Source: Nelumbo lutea (lineage: Eukaryota > Streptophyta > Magnoliopsida > Proteales > Nelumbonaceae). Taken from it: a stretch of 64,000 nt of DNA. A program made the translations under genes and the position numbers. Where the stretch lies: positions 62,406,383 through 62,470,382 of the forward strand of contig JAKGHH010000002.1 in NCBI GenBank assembly GCA_022828595.1, written 5' to 3'. Under the pieces are notes generated by a model, which was not told where the DNA came from, did no database searches, and worked only from the letters and a program-made list of their open reading frames with translations. Shown in pieces: positions 1 to 11,019 of the stretch (its first letter is position 1; every line of letters starts with the position of its first letter).

Positions 1-225
1 ACATATATATATGAAATGAAAAATATATGTATATATTTTTCGAACGAGTTCAGATTGGGCTGAGTTGGGCTCAGCCTACTTGAGACCTCAACCTAAGCCC
101 ATCCAAGTTCACACCAAGCCCAAGTTTTCTGGCCCAGGCCCAGCCCAAAGGCTGAAAACTAGTGCCTAACTGGTGTAAAAAATTGGATTGGTTCTGATTG
201 GGCTCGCCCAAATTGCGCCCCTATT
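1..225. repeat. Fragment of a small hAT-like repeat
   Basis: This stretch is rich in GGGCT/AGCCC words and ends near 222 with GCGCCCCTA, the inverse of TAGGGGCGC. Similar TAGGGGTG-type ends occur on other small elements in this window (24763-25157 and 53700-54115). The left end lies outside the window, so completeness and target duplication cannot be judged. No coding region is seen. Confidence 0.3.
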
Positions 226-266
226 AATTCATCACTTATACATTCAATAAAAAAAAAAAGAACTAA

Positions 267-509
267 GGGTCTGTTTGGTTCACAGTTGAAATTGGAATTA
301 GAATGGTCTATTTTTAGTCTGTTTGATTCAGGCAAGAATCAGAATGGTAAGAAATCAGTTAGAATAGAATTTCATTCTCAAACGAGAGGCAGGGAATGAC
401 CATTCCCTCAAAGGGGGGGGGGTGAATAGGAATGGAATTCCAATTCCACCCAACTAAATAGTCGGAATTGGAATGGCCCATTTGGATTTCAGAGGAACCA
501 AATGGGTCC
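267..509. mobile_element. Tourist-like MITE (243 bp) with TAA target duplication
   Basis: The element starts GGGTCTGTTTGGTTC and ends with the inverse of GGACCCATTTGGTTC, so about 10 of 15 terminal bases pair. It is flanked on both sides by TAA (264-266 and 510-512), the target typical of PIF/Harbinger (Tourist) elements. It has no coding capacity. The interior is built of AATTGGAAT-like words and includes a run of G near 412. The termini are imperfect, so it is an old or weak copy. Confidence 0.5.
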
Positions 510-547
510 TAACTCCTAACTAGTCTAACTTGTTAACCGGTGCAATT

Positions 548-967
548 TACTAAGTATTTATTTGGCATTGATACTGCAATTGCAATGGTGCTGCTGATGT
601 GTGGCTTGGAGCACCATTTTCTCATAAAACGGTGCCTTTATTTCTGTTTGGAATCATTGCTGCCAGATAGGATGTTCCCTTGACAGCAACTTTTTCTGTT
701 TGGTACCATGCAGGAAACATTTTCAGCATTGGTACCCATTATCCACTGCCACATCACTGCCCTATTGGCAAGCACCATTTTTTCCAATGTGGTGCTGATG
801 TGGCTTGAAGCCATGGCCTCCCCATTTTTGAGACATGACTTGAAGCACCATTTTTATGAAAAAACGATTCCAAATAAATGCCTTTTTCCTTGAACACCGT
901 TTTTCCAATGTGGCATTGATGTGATGTAGTTGCTCTAAAAAACAGTAACGATGTCAAACAGCCGCTA
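548..967. repeat. Repeat-rich DNA with internal direct repeats
   Basis: The words GGTGCTGATGTGGCTTG, GCACCATTTTT and CCAATGTGG recur here, for example near 586-640 and 789-880. The outer ends, TTTATTTGGCATTGA near 556 and CGATGTCAAACAGCCGC near 949, are roughly inverse to each other. It could be a degenerate non-autonomous transposon. The short open frames it contains are not supported as genes. The DNA from 968 to 1148 shows nothing further. Confidence 0.3.
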
Positions 968-1148
968 ATAGAGAAATTATCTAGATATCCTACTTTTATT
1001 TATTTATTTATTTATTGCTATATTTTTAAATTTCCCTTCATTGAGATTCCGAGGCTTCCAATTCAGATGCTTACTGATCGTCTCTAGTCACATGCTATTC
1101 TTTTATTTAGTTGGAACCCATTTAACGGTCGGGTCCAACTAGATGGAA

Positions 1149-2039
1149 CACGTGGCAACTGAGGTCCACCACAGACGCACCTCTAATGGATTTGCAAAAA
1201 GAATATAAAAAAGCGTGGATAGGAAAAAAAATAAAAACAAAAACAAAAGAAGAAGTCACGTGCTAGCACGTGTGATATTCCGTAGCCCCGCGTGCCGGCG
1301 TGCTTAGCTTTTTCCTACAAGTGTAAAAGGACTGGGGCCCACGTGAGCAGCTGTCCCTTCTCACCGTACTCTGTGCCCTTTCTGACACACATCTGACACG
1401 TGACAGTGCCATTAGTTTCTCTCGGCATGTGAGGAGCTGTTTATTTATTTAAGCCTCCTTTTGTTTCTTCTTTTCTCTTTTTAATTAATTTATACCCTTT
1501 TTAATTTTATATCAAAATTAATAAAAAAAACTGAAGCTGCAAAAACAAGAAAGCAATTAAAACCAACGAATCCGGTCAGATGACGTGGATTTCCCTTCTG
1601 GGCCCCACTTAAGTCAGAGTACGGACTAGTGCTCAATGAGCTCATGACTTCTGTAATCGCCCCACCTCAATAAGAATTCGAATCGTCCACAGTTCAACTC
1701 GCAAAGTTGCGCCAATCAGAACACACCACATCGGCTCCGTATCATGATTGTCCCAGTATAGTCCGGTTCCCGTAGAGGATTCGGACCAGTAACTGAAAAT
1801 CACCGACACATTCCACTCTCCCTCTGACGGATCTCGGGCAGTTGCTTCCCGGGCCGTCGTTTTATTCTATGGATGCTTGACTCGTTCCCCACCCACGGAG
1901 TTGCAATCTGGACCGGACGAGTTACACGGGCCGAGTCAACACAACAATGATTAAAGAAACAGTAAGGAACAAATAAGCTTATAGCAGCATACCACAAGAT
2001 AAAATCAGGTTTGACAGAGGGAAAAAGTGATGCCACGTG
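1149..2039. promoter_or_regulatory. Cluster of six CACGTG (G-box) motifs
   Basis: CACGTG occurs at 1149, 1257, 1267, 1340, 1397 and 2034, and a further ACGTGG core lies near 1580. A palindromic hexamer is expected about once per 4 kb, so six in 0.9 kb is a clear excess. Such boxes bind bZIP and bHLH factors and are common in light- or ABA-responsive plant promoters. No gene is recognised next to the cluster. It may be the promoter of a gene left of the window or an orphan regulatory block. Confidence 0.35.
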
Positions 2040-3088
2040 GCGTCATCCACAATCACTATGGTTTATGGTTGGTAAGGGATGAAGCACTATGTGATGCTTG
2101 AACAATTGAACTTATATTTTAGGGTTTGCTTGGTGAGGGATTCAGAAGGTAGAAATGGATGGACCAGTGGACCACCATGTAGGTAGAGTGGTGCATCCCC
2201 CTTCCCTGGACCCTGACCATGAGAACTGTAACTTTAAATGATGAGGCCGAAAGATACGTAAATATTGGGGATTGAATCTGTAGAGATCCTTGGGCCCCAA
2301 ACACTACTCCTTTGAAGATGGGTAAAGTGGGCCGTAAGCCACAATGATACTATTTTGGCCGGTGGTCCAGTTTGGTGAGAGCGAACATTTTGTGATAATC
2401 GTACTCAGCTCGTCTCTCTTTTTATGGTACTGTTCAAGGTATCCATATGATCATTTTTGTGTTGGGTTGACACGGACGATTCAAATCGGCCTGGCCGGAG
2501 CCGGGCTAATCTTGATTCTTCGGTAAACTTGCCAGGTGGCAAATTTCTGTTGGGTTAAACTGAATGGAGGATTTGGTCGGGGGGCCCGTGATCATCGAAC
2601 AGTGGAGTTCCACTTGAGAGGTGAGACTCGAATTCAAAACCAACATGATCGACGTTCCCAGGCCAACAGTCAGAGGGTACTTGTGCAATGGAGAAACTCA
2701 AAAAATTGTGGCCATTGTTCCTTTTTTTCAACGGCATGGCATGGGAGATGATGTGACTGACCGACCATCCATCAAATGGAGGGACTGTTCGTATTGGGTA
2801 CGTGTTCATTTTATCGTTGTAGGTTGTAGCTTACATGAACATGACCCATCACCTATTAGGTTCATTATCCTTTCATGTACTGGGCCCAGGATTTAAAAGA
2901 AGAAAGAAAGTGCTCCCTTTTCACCCATCACGTTTCCACCGGTTGTTGGCCTAAAATTTACTGCATGGTACCTTTCTTTTTGACCGCTTTCAAAGTTACC
3001 AATGTAGAAGCTTCTTAATTCTTATACGGCCTACACTTTGCTGGTTGGTGGTTGCCCGTTGGTGGTTGTGTCATCCAGACAAGGGTTA
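2040..3088. other. Gene-free stretch, nothing recognised
   Basis: Several open frames of 60 to 90 codons overlap here on both strands (2344-2896). They show no recognisable domain, and the mutual overlap is what chance would give. No RNA gene or repeat boundary was identified. Confidence 0.4.
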
Positions 3089-3186
3089 TAGGGCTGATCT
3101 GGGTCGGGCTGGGCTTGGGCTTGTCGCTTGAAATATATAAGTCTGAGCCTCGGCCAGGCTGGTCGGGCTAAAAGTGATCACCCCTT
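3089..3186. mobile_element. Short hAT-like foldback element (98 bp)
   Basis: The stretch begins TAGGGCTGATCTGGGTC and ends with the inverse of TAAGGGGTGATCAC. Both ends match the TAGGGGTGATC-type termini of the better preserved element at 53700-54115. No clear 8-bp target duplication is visible. It is non-coding. Confidence 0.35.
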
Positions 3187-3205
3187 AAGAAGGGATTTCT
3201 ATTTA

Positions 3206-3485
3206 GTGGAATCCAATATTTTGAAGACTGGATTGGACTGACGGTCGGACCGTTCGACCAGAACCGGTCATGGCTCTGGGTAAGGTTTTGTATCGGGTTG
3301 CCGTTTTCGAAAAAAAAATTGTAAAATTGGTCAAAGGCTTATTGACCCGGGCAGTGAAATTGCTAGTTCGCATGGTATTATGGGACATCAAACAGGTTTT
3401 CGAATCCTAGATCTGACCTAGAAGCTTGAATCACAGACTCGAAAATCAATCAAATCGGTTTTGAAAACCTTGGTGGAACCAAAAT
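3206..3485. repeat. Degenerate inverted-repeat element
   Basis: The left end (CCAATATTTTGAAGACTGG, about 3212) is roughly the inverse of the right end (CGGTTTTGAAAACCTTGG, about 3454). A related pair of ends occurs at about 17020-17335. No target duplication was found. The open frame on the minus strand is not supported. Confidence 0.35.
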
Positions 3486-3489
3486 TCCA

Positions 3490-6124
3490 TATGGGCACCA
3501 GAATATTAAAATTCAGGCTATTTTGTGGGATCTTTAATTGAAATGAGATTTAACAGAAAAATAAAAACTTTAGACAGTTGTTAATTCTACTTGGGGGATG
3601 CCCCAATGAAGGTAAAGTGTAGGACTTACGTGAAGTAGAATAGTGTCCACGTGCCCAATCAAGGGAGGTCCCCTATCTAACGGCTAGTCTAATAAGGGAT
3701 TAGGTCCTAACGGATTAGGTGACAAACCACTTTGCCTTGCTAGATGCCCCTTTAAAAAGCCAACTCCTCTGTTAAATATTCATTTGGAGTTAAAACCTAC
3801 GAAAGTTTCATTATGGGGTCAAGTAGGAATCTTGCTTTGTGTATTCAATACACACTTACACATCTGCTACCCAAAAATTATTTCCACTCCAGATCTGCTA
3901 TTTACAAAGCACCACCATCGTATATTATTCAGAATATCTCTCCATGAATGATAAGACAGATATTTCTAATGCATAATTATAATGTCTGGTAAGCAGAAAT
4001 GTGAAAACAGTTCGTGAGTAATAAGTCCAAACCCCCAACAGAATTGAATCAAGTTGTGGGAAAGATGAATTTTAACCCAATCCGAAGTTAAAGTTGAATT
4101 CGTACATTTCAACCCTAATCCTAACCCAATAATCAATTCGATTCAACCCAATTTTCCGGGTTGTGTTAGGGTTGGATTCAGACTAAATATTGTAGCCCTA
4201 ATCTCCAGTCCTCGGACTCGAGTTCCAAACTGCCCCACCCTCACAAGAGGCTGAAGTGAAAGGACCACAGCTTGGAGTCTGGACTCAGATATTCAGTTGT
4301 TATTCTGTGTCCCGGGGGGAGTGGAAAATAGTGATAACGCCGGTAAACGACCACATAGCAGACCTGTCACAGTTCTTTTTGTAGTTTATTAAACGCAGTG
4401 GGTGGCGTAGGGGGAATTCCGCGTGGACCCCTTGGATAGGGGAGTCATTGAATGATGGTTCCTGATGTTTTGGGCAGCTCAGGCTTTTGTTAGGGTAGGA
4501 GGGAGTGATACCGGTCACCCACTTTGCAACACTGATCTGGCTTTTAAAAATCACACTCAGGCTCCCAGAGACTCAAAAAACAAAGAGGGTGGGCATCCAG
4601 AGAGAGTAGTCACATCATAACGCAAAACGGTAGTTAGGTGCCATTGCTATTTAAGAGGAGGGGTAGGGCCGTAGGGGTCTCGTAGGGGAGAGAGCCAGCC
4701 GCAGTGGGGGGAGGGTAAAGGGAGTGGCGGAGGCATCAAAAACAGGACTCCGGCATGCCCCACCACCTCCGTGGCTCTGACACTTCTCAGATGTCTGTCC
4801 CTTTGTTTCTCAAGTTCGTTGATTGCTCCCCGTTTAATTACTTAATTGCCCATCTCCTTTCTCTCTCTTTAATTACCCAACTCCAAAACTATTTTTAAAA
4901 CTTTTTAAAACCATCATTTTGATCTCTCTAACAATGGAGTCCATATTTGCTGATATAAATATAATAGATATTCTTGACGTGTTTGGGTTTACTGTCATCT
5001 TTTTAACAAAAAGTCACATCAGCTACCACACTTGAAAACATTTTTACGAAAAAAATATATCAAAATGACTTTTTGAGAAAACGGTGATGCATTTTTTTAG
5101 AGATTTTATAGTTCAGCCCAAAGGTTAAAAAGTATCAATACGATATATCAGTCTGTCTAGGTTCCTGATGCATTTTTTTAGAGATTTTACAGCAAAAACA
5201 AATGCGTAAAAATATAGATCAACAATAGAGTTTTACACCAATTCGTATTTACATTGAAAACAAACGTGAATAAATGCAAAGCGATTATAGAATTTTACGT
5301 CAAATTTAATTTTCAAATTTTCTACATTTCTTTTATTTTTTTATTCTTTTCTTGATTTACATTACTATATATGATTTTGTTGGTTGTTATATTTTTTACT
5401 AGGCATGAGTGAGCAGTGATGTGAATTACAAAGAAATGCGTGCCCATCACAGTAAATTGGCTATCTAATAATAAATACGTAAGGAACTATTTAAATATAA
5501 AAAATAGTTAAGGAATATCTCGATATGTACAAAAAAATAATGGAGGTGGGGATTGCCGGATTGGATCAAACATATCGGAAAGGGGAAAGGTTCTTTACGT
5601 AAATAAGTTAGGGAAGAAGGGTATCTTTGTCAGTTGAACTTCCCTATAATTGAATGCAGAGAGAGAGAGATGGCCGTACTTGGCGCCCTGTGGATTTCAC
5701 GATTTCAATGCTCCGTTGGCCCCGTTTCTCTCGTAACGCCTGTACTAGCCAATAGCCATGTTTCAACGGCTCGGCTCGGCTTGGCTGCGCTCAACACGGC
5801 TTGGCTGACTTCTTTAGCTGCGTAACCTCTCTCTCTCTCGTATGCAGCATCCAGCATGTATTGATTAGAGCTCTCAATTTTATGCAGGTAGGGGAGGGGA
5901 CGTTTCGTGCAAGTTGAAGTTGGACCATAGTCGGGCCGGCTGAATCCTAGTTTCAAATAATACGCATAATTTAGAGTCCAACTGAAACCTGGGCCCATAA
6001 AGGTCAGGCCGGCCCACTTTGAATTCCAAAATATACTACCTAAATAAAGCATATAATGTAGAAAATAAAAATGGGGTTTCAGGTTTCATTTCACACAGTT
6101 TCTTTATGGGCTGAGATGCACATC
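3490..6124. other. Gene-free stretch before retrotransposon copy A
   Basis: No gene is recognised. Minor features are a degenerate relative of the hairpin core of the 18718 element near 3930-3990, an isolated CACGTG at 3648, and a direct repeat of 23 bp at 5085 and 5168 (both contain GCATTTTTTTAGAGATTTTA). There is also a GA-rich segment at 4680-4740 after CTATTTAAGA. The open frame on the minus strand near 5705-6052 lacks any known domain. Confidence 0.35.
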
Positions 6125-6129
6125 CATTT

Positions 6130-7056
6130 TGATGAAGCGCGATCCGGCTGGTCTTAGCTATCCGCTGCCTTGCTTCCGAACGGGGTAGCAGGAATCCTGA
6201 AACGGAGGAGATGGGAAAGCTCCGGGGGAAACCCGGTGTAGAGGCTCCGAAGTTCAAGTTAGAATCCTTCACAAGCAAGGTAATACCAGATAGCGCAAAG
6301 TTTGCATACCTCCGTTGTCGGGGGGCAGGGGGCTCTTATAGTCACTTCGTGTACTCGTCCCAAGGCCCTTGTCAGATCGGGTATGATTACCCTTGTGCTT
6401 GTCAATTCGGTCGTCGTCCTTTCTGCTGAGACAGAACCGTCACTGCCTAACCGTCTAATTGGAGATGGCGGTGTCACTTGCGGTGGTAGGTGGCCGTTTA
6501 GAGTGCTGCGGCCAAACGTCAGATCCCAAGTCAGTCAGGCGTGGCGCCCTCGGGCACGGACTTCCCTAGTGTCAGGCATGGTACGACTTGTTTGGTTTTG
6601 GTGCCCAGAAGGTGATGCGAAGTGCTGAGCGAGGCGGTCTTGAGCTCGGAGGTATCTATAGGGCAGGTCAGTTCGGCGAGGTGTATCCCGAACTGTTACA
6701 AGGTGGGTCAGTTCGACGAAGTGTATCCCGAGCTGTTACAAGGTGGGTCAGTTCGGCGAAGTGTATCCCGAGTTGTTACAAAGTGGGTCAGTTCGGCGAA
6801 GTGTATCCCAAGCTGTTACAAGGTGGGTCAGTTCGGCAAAGTGTATTCCGAGCTGTTACAAGGTGGGTCAGTTCGGCGAAGTGTATCCCGAGCTGTTACA
6901 AGGGTCAGTTCGGCGAAGTGTATCCCGATCTGTTACAAGGGTCAGTTCGGCGAAGTGTGTCCCCTTGTTCCCGCCTAGGCTTGGCCCCTTTTGTCGAGCT
7001 GTTGTTTCTGCCACTTGTCACATAATAGAGAGGTCGGGCCAAATCTTCCTTCATCA
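6130..7056 (-). repeat. 3' LTR of copy A (left, 927 bp)
   Basis: It starts TGATGAAGCGC and ends TTCATCA, and it matches 15816-16705 over its length. It is 37 bp longer than its partner because it holds one more unit of the internal minisatellite (eight against seven). Open frames of up to 145 codons across the minisatellite are a by-product of the repeats. Confidence 0.92.
6664..6962. repeat. LTR minisatellite, about 8 units of 37-40 bp
   Basis: The unit contains GTCAGTTCGGCGAAGTGTAT followed by CCCGAGCTGTTACAAGGTGG. Starts lie near 6667, 6707, 6747, 6787, 6827, 6867, 6903 and 6940. The last two units lack three bases. The array lies wholly inside the LTR, and the homologous LTRs have about 7 units (16353) and 3 units (30745 and 40235). 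Confidence 0.9.
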
Positions 7057-7075
7057 ATTGCCCCCCACTGCTTGC
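7057..7075 (-). promoter_or_regulatory. Polypurine tract of copy A
   Basis: Read on the minus strand, the bases just before the 3' LTR are CAGTGGGGGGCAAT, a purine-rich tract of the kind that primes plus-strand synthesis. The same tract sits at the same place in copy B. Confidence 0.7.
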
Positions 7076-7530
7076 GCCGGGGGTCTTGCCATGGTGCGGG
7101 GAGTTTTCGCGAGGTAGCTGGTGGATTTGTCCCGTCCTTCAAACCTTCACTGCACGAGACGCTTTTGCTAGGGTTCTTTCGGTTTCCGAGAAGGCTGGAA
7201 ACGTGCTTACTCAAGAACGCTGGTGGTTGTGACCGCGTGTTTTAAATTTCAAACCAATTCGCGCCGCTGGGACGTGACAGCGAGTCATTTCAAAAAGGCG
7301 CGCCACTACTGTACGTGCGCGGGCGACTGTCAGGGAGACGTGCGGCGCGTCAGTTTCGAAAAGACGCGTGTCAAAGCGACGTAGGTTTCAAAAAGACGTG
7401 CGCTAACGTTTCGCTTTTTTCAGAAAGACGTGCGCCAATCACGTCTCGACCTTAAGGGTTGTGTGGTCGGTAAGAACGTGGGCCGTCGAATCGTCTTCGG
7501 TCTGCACGGTCGATTCTTGGTTACTGTAGC

Positions 7531-7538
7531 TATAAATA
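7531..7538 (+). promoter_or_regulatory. TATA box of the antisense gene, copy A
   Basis: TATAAATA lies about 180 bp before the start codon at 7719 and about 475 bp inside the 3' LTR border. The motif and its surroundings (GTAGCTATAAATAGTGGGGG) are identical in copy B at 31414, while nearby DNA has diverged. This suggests an internal promoter, but no transcript is available. Confidence 0.5.
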
Positions 7539-7718
7539 GTGGGGGACCCCGGTTGTTTTGTCACTTCTACGGTTTGTCTACTGAGTTCGCGTCCAACCTT
7601 TGAGCTTGCGTCCAAGTCTTTTCCAGCTCGCGTCAAGGCTGGTTATACAGTCTTCATGGTTCTTTGGTTTTTCTTCAAACTTTCCGGTGAGTACTTTCTT
7701 GAATTCGTCTTTTCCCCA

Positions 7719-9695
7719 ATGTCTAGCTTTGATAGCTCAAACGATTCTTCGAGTAGGGCCGATATAGGTTCCACCAACCGAGCCGTGTCCCCAGACTGCC
7801 TCAGTGATCCTGAGGTGGAGTTTGAGGACTACGAACCAGTAGGTCGAGTCGCTTCGGGCAGTTTGGCGTCTACCTCCTGCCGAGGTCGGATGCTAGACCG
7901 GTTTGGCCCTTCGACCATGACGCCTGAGGGGCTTCAATCCATACTTCTGTCTTACAATCTTCCTAGGGGTACACATATTTTATTCCTTCGGGTAGCTTTC
8001 TTTGGGAACACGATCCCGACGAGATCGTGATTTTTCGAGAGCAGCTCGCTGCAGGGTTGCGACTTCCTTTCCATCCCCTTCTCGTCGAAGTCATAAACCA
8101 CTTCGGTGTCACCATTGGCCAGCTTCATTCGAACTCTATTCGGAACCTGGTGGGGACAATTTCCCTTTTTTGCGAGCAAAACTTTCCCTTAGACTTAGAG
8201 ATATTCTCCTCTATCTTGATGCTCAAGAGACAGGCGGGTTCTCTTCCTGGGGGGAGACGGGCGTATTACCTTTCTCCTCGCCAAGGTTTCAAGCTTCTGC
8301 ACGATCTTCCTAATAAGGTCCCGGTTTGGAAGCGGGACTACTTCGGCATGCGAAGTGCACAAGGATGGCCCTTTCAGACCGGGTGGGGTGAGGCCGCTCC
8401 CGATTTGGGCGTAACTCTTGATAAAGAGACAGTGAAGGGTCTCCGGCAATGGGCACGACAAGGCTTAAAGTGCCACCACTACTTAACGGAGGCCAAGCTT
8501 ATTGCAGCCGGCCTGAGTTCGAGTAGGTTTCTAGCTATGCGGTTTCTTACTTGCTTTGTTCTTTCATTTTTTTCTGATGTCGAACTCATTTCTGTAGGTG
8601 TGATGGACGCGGAGAGAACTCGTGGGGGGCGTTTGTTCCAAGGTATGAAGAGGAGGAAGCGGGTCGCCAAGCGAACTCGTACCGAGCTGCCCCTGGATGA
8701 GGAGCCCCAAGCCCCAGACCATACGCCAGAGGATTTGCCCAAGGAGCCTGAAGTGACTCCACCGGTGCACGAGACTGCCAGGGCGCCTTACGCTGAAACC
8801 ACTCATACGGGCGCTCCTACGTACTCAAGTGCTCCTGCTCACTCCGGATCTGCTCATACGCGGGCTGGGCCCTCAGGCTCGGGAGCTCAAGGGGAGTTTA
8901 GGAGCGTGTTGACGTCGAACTACGCTCTTCATAAGAGTAGGGACGCTACTTTCCCCGAGGAGGTCGCGGCGTGGACCGATCTTCCCTTGAATCAGGTCGC
9001 TTGCCGCGCTGTAACACATGCCATGGTGGTAAGTTAGATTCTATCTTCCTTTTTTATTCTGTTGCTTCTGCTGTCATTTGCTCACTTGTTTCTTTTGGTA
9101 GGTGAATTCTTCGATTCATGCCTTGGCGGCCCAATTGGAGAGGAGCTCGCGACAGGCGCGAGCTGCTGAGGCTGCCGCTCATGCTGCTGAAGAAGCCTTC
9201 CATGCTGCAGAGGCAAATACCCGGGCTGCTGAGGCGGGTGCTTATGCTGCTGAAGAGGCTGCTCGCATCGCGATGGCGAGACAGGTGAGGTCTCAGCGTG
9301 ACGCCGAGGCCATGGGGGTAGTTGTCAAGCATATGGCGGACTTGAAGTTGGATTTGCAGCATCAAGTCGAATATCTTCAGGAGGACATCAGGGAGAGAAC
9401 ACAGATTTTTTTCCTAGGCATTGAAGACGCCAAGAAGAAGGCAGTTGAAGACTACATTGCCTCCCCGCGTTTTGACGATCTAATGGTGGACTCTTACAGG
9501 AGGGGGTTCAATTTGAGCCGGTGGATGATCCAGAATACGTACCCCGACCTCGATGTAAGTGCCATAACCACTTCGCGTATAACTCAGGAGATGGCCAATG
9601 CTGCCGATGGCGAGTCGGACTCTAAAGGAGAGGCAGGGCCTTTGGGTGTTGTTGAAGTGCCTTCCGATGGCGAAGAAGTGGCTCCGGGCATGTAA
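7719..9695 (+). pseudogene. Antisense accessory gene of the Tat element, copy A (frameshifted)
   Basis: Three exons are inferred: 7719-8522, 8598-9028 and 9102-9695. The donors are GTAGGT and GTAAGT, and the acceptors are TGTAG and GGTAG. The first part carries a stretch like the plant 'putative gypsy type transposon' family (PF04195, from memory), with FREQLAAGLRLPFHPLLVEV and GQLHSNSIRNLVG as landmarks. A basic linker (MKRRKRVAKRTR) and a Pro/Thr-rich linker follow. Exon 3 is an alanine- and glutamate-rich coiled coil (AAEAAAHAAEEAF) followed by a conserved tail. One base is missing near 7965 relative to copy B, which breaks exon 1. The gene points against gag-pol and ends about 215 bp from the integrase stop. 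Function is unknown; a former host or transposon DNA-binding protein is possible. Confidence 0.65.
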
Positions 9696-9912
9696 ATTTT
9701 TTTTTTGCCAATGTACTGTTTCTTGCAATGGAGTGTCTTTTTCCCCTTGCTCATCTTCCCCGAGCTGTTTCTTTGCCGGGTTTTTAAATTTTCGTGGTCT
9801 TTTATGTCGCGAACTGATTTTTTGCCGAGCTAATAATGTGCTGTCTACGCCAAAGTTCCTCGGCTTGCCTTGTGGCACAAAGGGCCTGATTTCGTCCACT
9901 TCGCTAGGTGGA

Positions 9913-10998
9913 TTATAGGTAGTATCGCCTCAAGTTCATGATGTTCCACGTTCGAGGTACTCGTTTTCCTTCCAAGGTTTCGAGTTCGTATGCGCCCCCG
10001 AGCGTTGTTTTTACTTTATAGGGCCCTTCCCAATTAGGTCCAAGCTTGCCGATGCCGGGTTCGGGCACCATAATCTTACGGAGGACCAGGTCGCCGACTC
10101 GGAAACTTTGTTGCTTTACTCTGCTATTGTAGTAGCGAGCTACCTGCTGCTGGTATGCCGCTGTTCGGATGTGCGCGAGGTCCCTTACCTCGTCCAGTAG
10201 GTCGAGGTTGGTGCGTAACTCGTCTCCGTTCGTCCGAACGTCGTATGTTTCTAATCGCAACGTTGGTATTTCGATTTCCACCGGGATCACTGCTTTAGTG
10301 CCGTAGGTGAGGTTGAAGGGGGTTTCTCGCGTGGCTGCTTTTTCGGTCGTTCGGTGAGCCCATAAGACACTTGGTAGCTCTTCAGCCCACAATCACTTAG
10401 CTCGATCCAAACGTGCTTTCAGTCCGCGCAGGATGGCTCTGTTCATTACTTCCGTCTAACCGTTTTCCTGCGGGTGCGCGACTGAAGTGAAATTTTACCG
10501 AATCCCCATGTTCTGGCACCACTCTTGGAACTTGATATCTTCGAACTGTTTGCCGTTGTCGGAGATTAGAACCCGAGGTAACCCGAACCGACATACTGTG
10601 TTCTTCCAAAAGAAGTTCTGTATGTTCCGAGCCGTAACAGTTGCCAGAGGTTTGGCTTCTATCCACTTCGTAAAATAATCTACCGCAACAACTAAGAATT
10701 TTCTTCCGCCTTTTGCTGGTGGGAATGGCCCTAGGAGGTCGATGCCCCATTGTGCAAAGGGCCACGGGCTGGCGAGGTATTTGAGGTCGGAGGCAGGTTG
10801 ATGGTGGATGTTACCGTGCTTCTGACACTTGTCGCATTTTCTGACGAGCTCGACAGCTTCTGCCTTCATCGTTGGCCAGTAGTATCCTTGTTGAAGTGCC
10901 TTTTGGGCGAGTGCTCTGCCCCCCAAGTGTCCGCCGCACAGGCCTTCATGAGTGTCGCGGAGTACGAACTCGGCTTCGGTAGGTCGCAGGCAACGCAA
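9913..10998 (-). pseudogene. Integrase region of copy A (broken)
   Basis: Two open pieces (10495-10998 and 9913-10392) carry the integrase. The N-terminal zinc-binding part shows HEGLCGGHLGG and CDKCQKH. The core starts WGIDLLGPFPP, which holds the first catalytic Asp, and has a second Asp in LISDNGKQFED. The C-terminal part ends LRRYYL and a stop. Stops between the two pieces (10393-10494) interrupt the frame where the catalytic Glu would be expected. The intact family enzyme inserts element cDNA into the host chromosome. Confidence 0.85.
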
Positions 10999-11019
10999 AT
11001 AGGGGAGCGTGTACGACCG

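Noticed and set aside
2536..2896. Overlapping frames of 71-91 codons on both strands
   Set aside because: Mutually overlapping frames without domains; no start or promoter context favours any of them.
6664..6962. Regular repeats that could suggest a CRISPR array
   Set aside because: The units abut without unique spacers, they lie in an LTR, and the genome is a plant's.
6588..7025. Open frame of 145 codons with repeated SVRRSVSRAVTRW-like units
   Set aside because: It is a reading of the LTR minisatellite. All three frames are open because the unit lacks stops, and the same occurs in the other LTR.
8527..8597. Donor at 8527 (GTTTCT) for intron 1 of the antisense gene
   Set aside because: It would leave exon 1 and exon 2 out of frame. 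The donor at 8523 (GTAGGT) keeps the frame in both copies.
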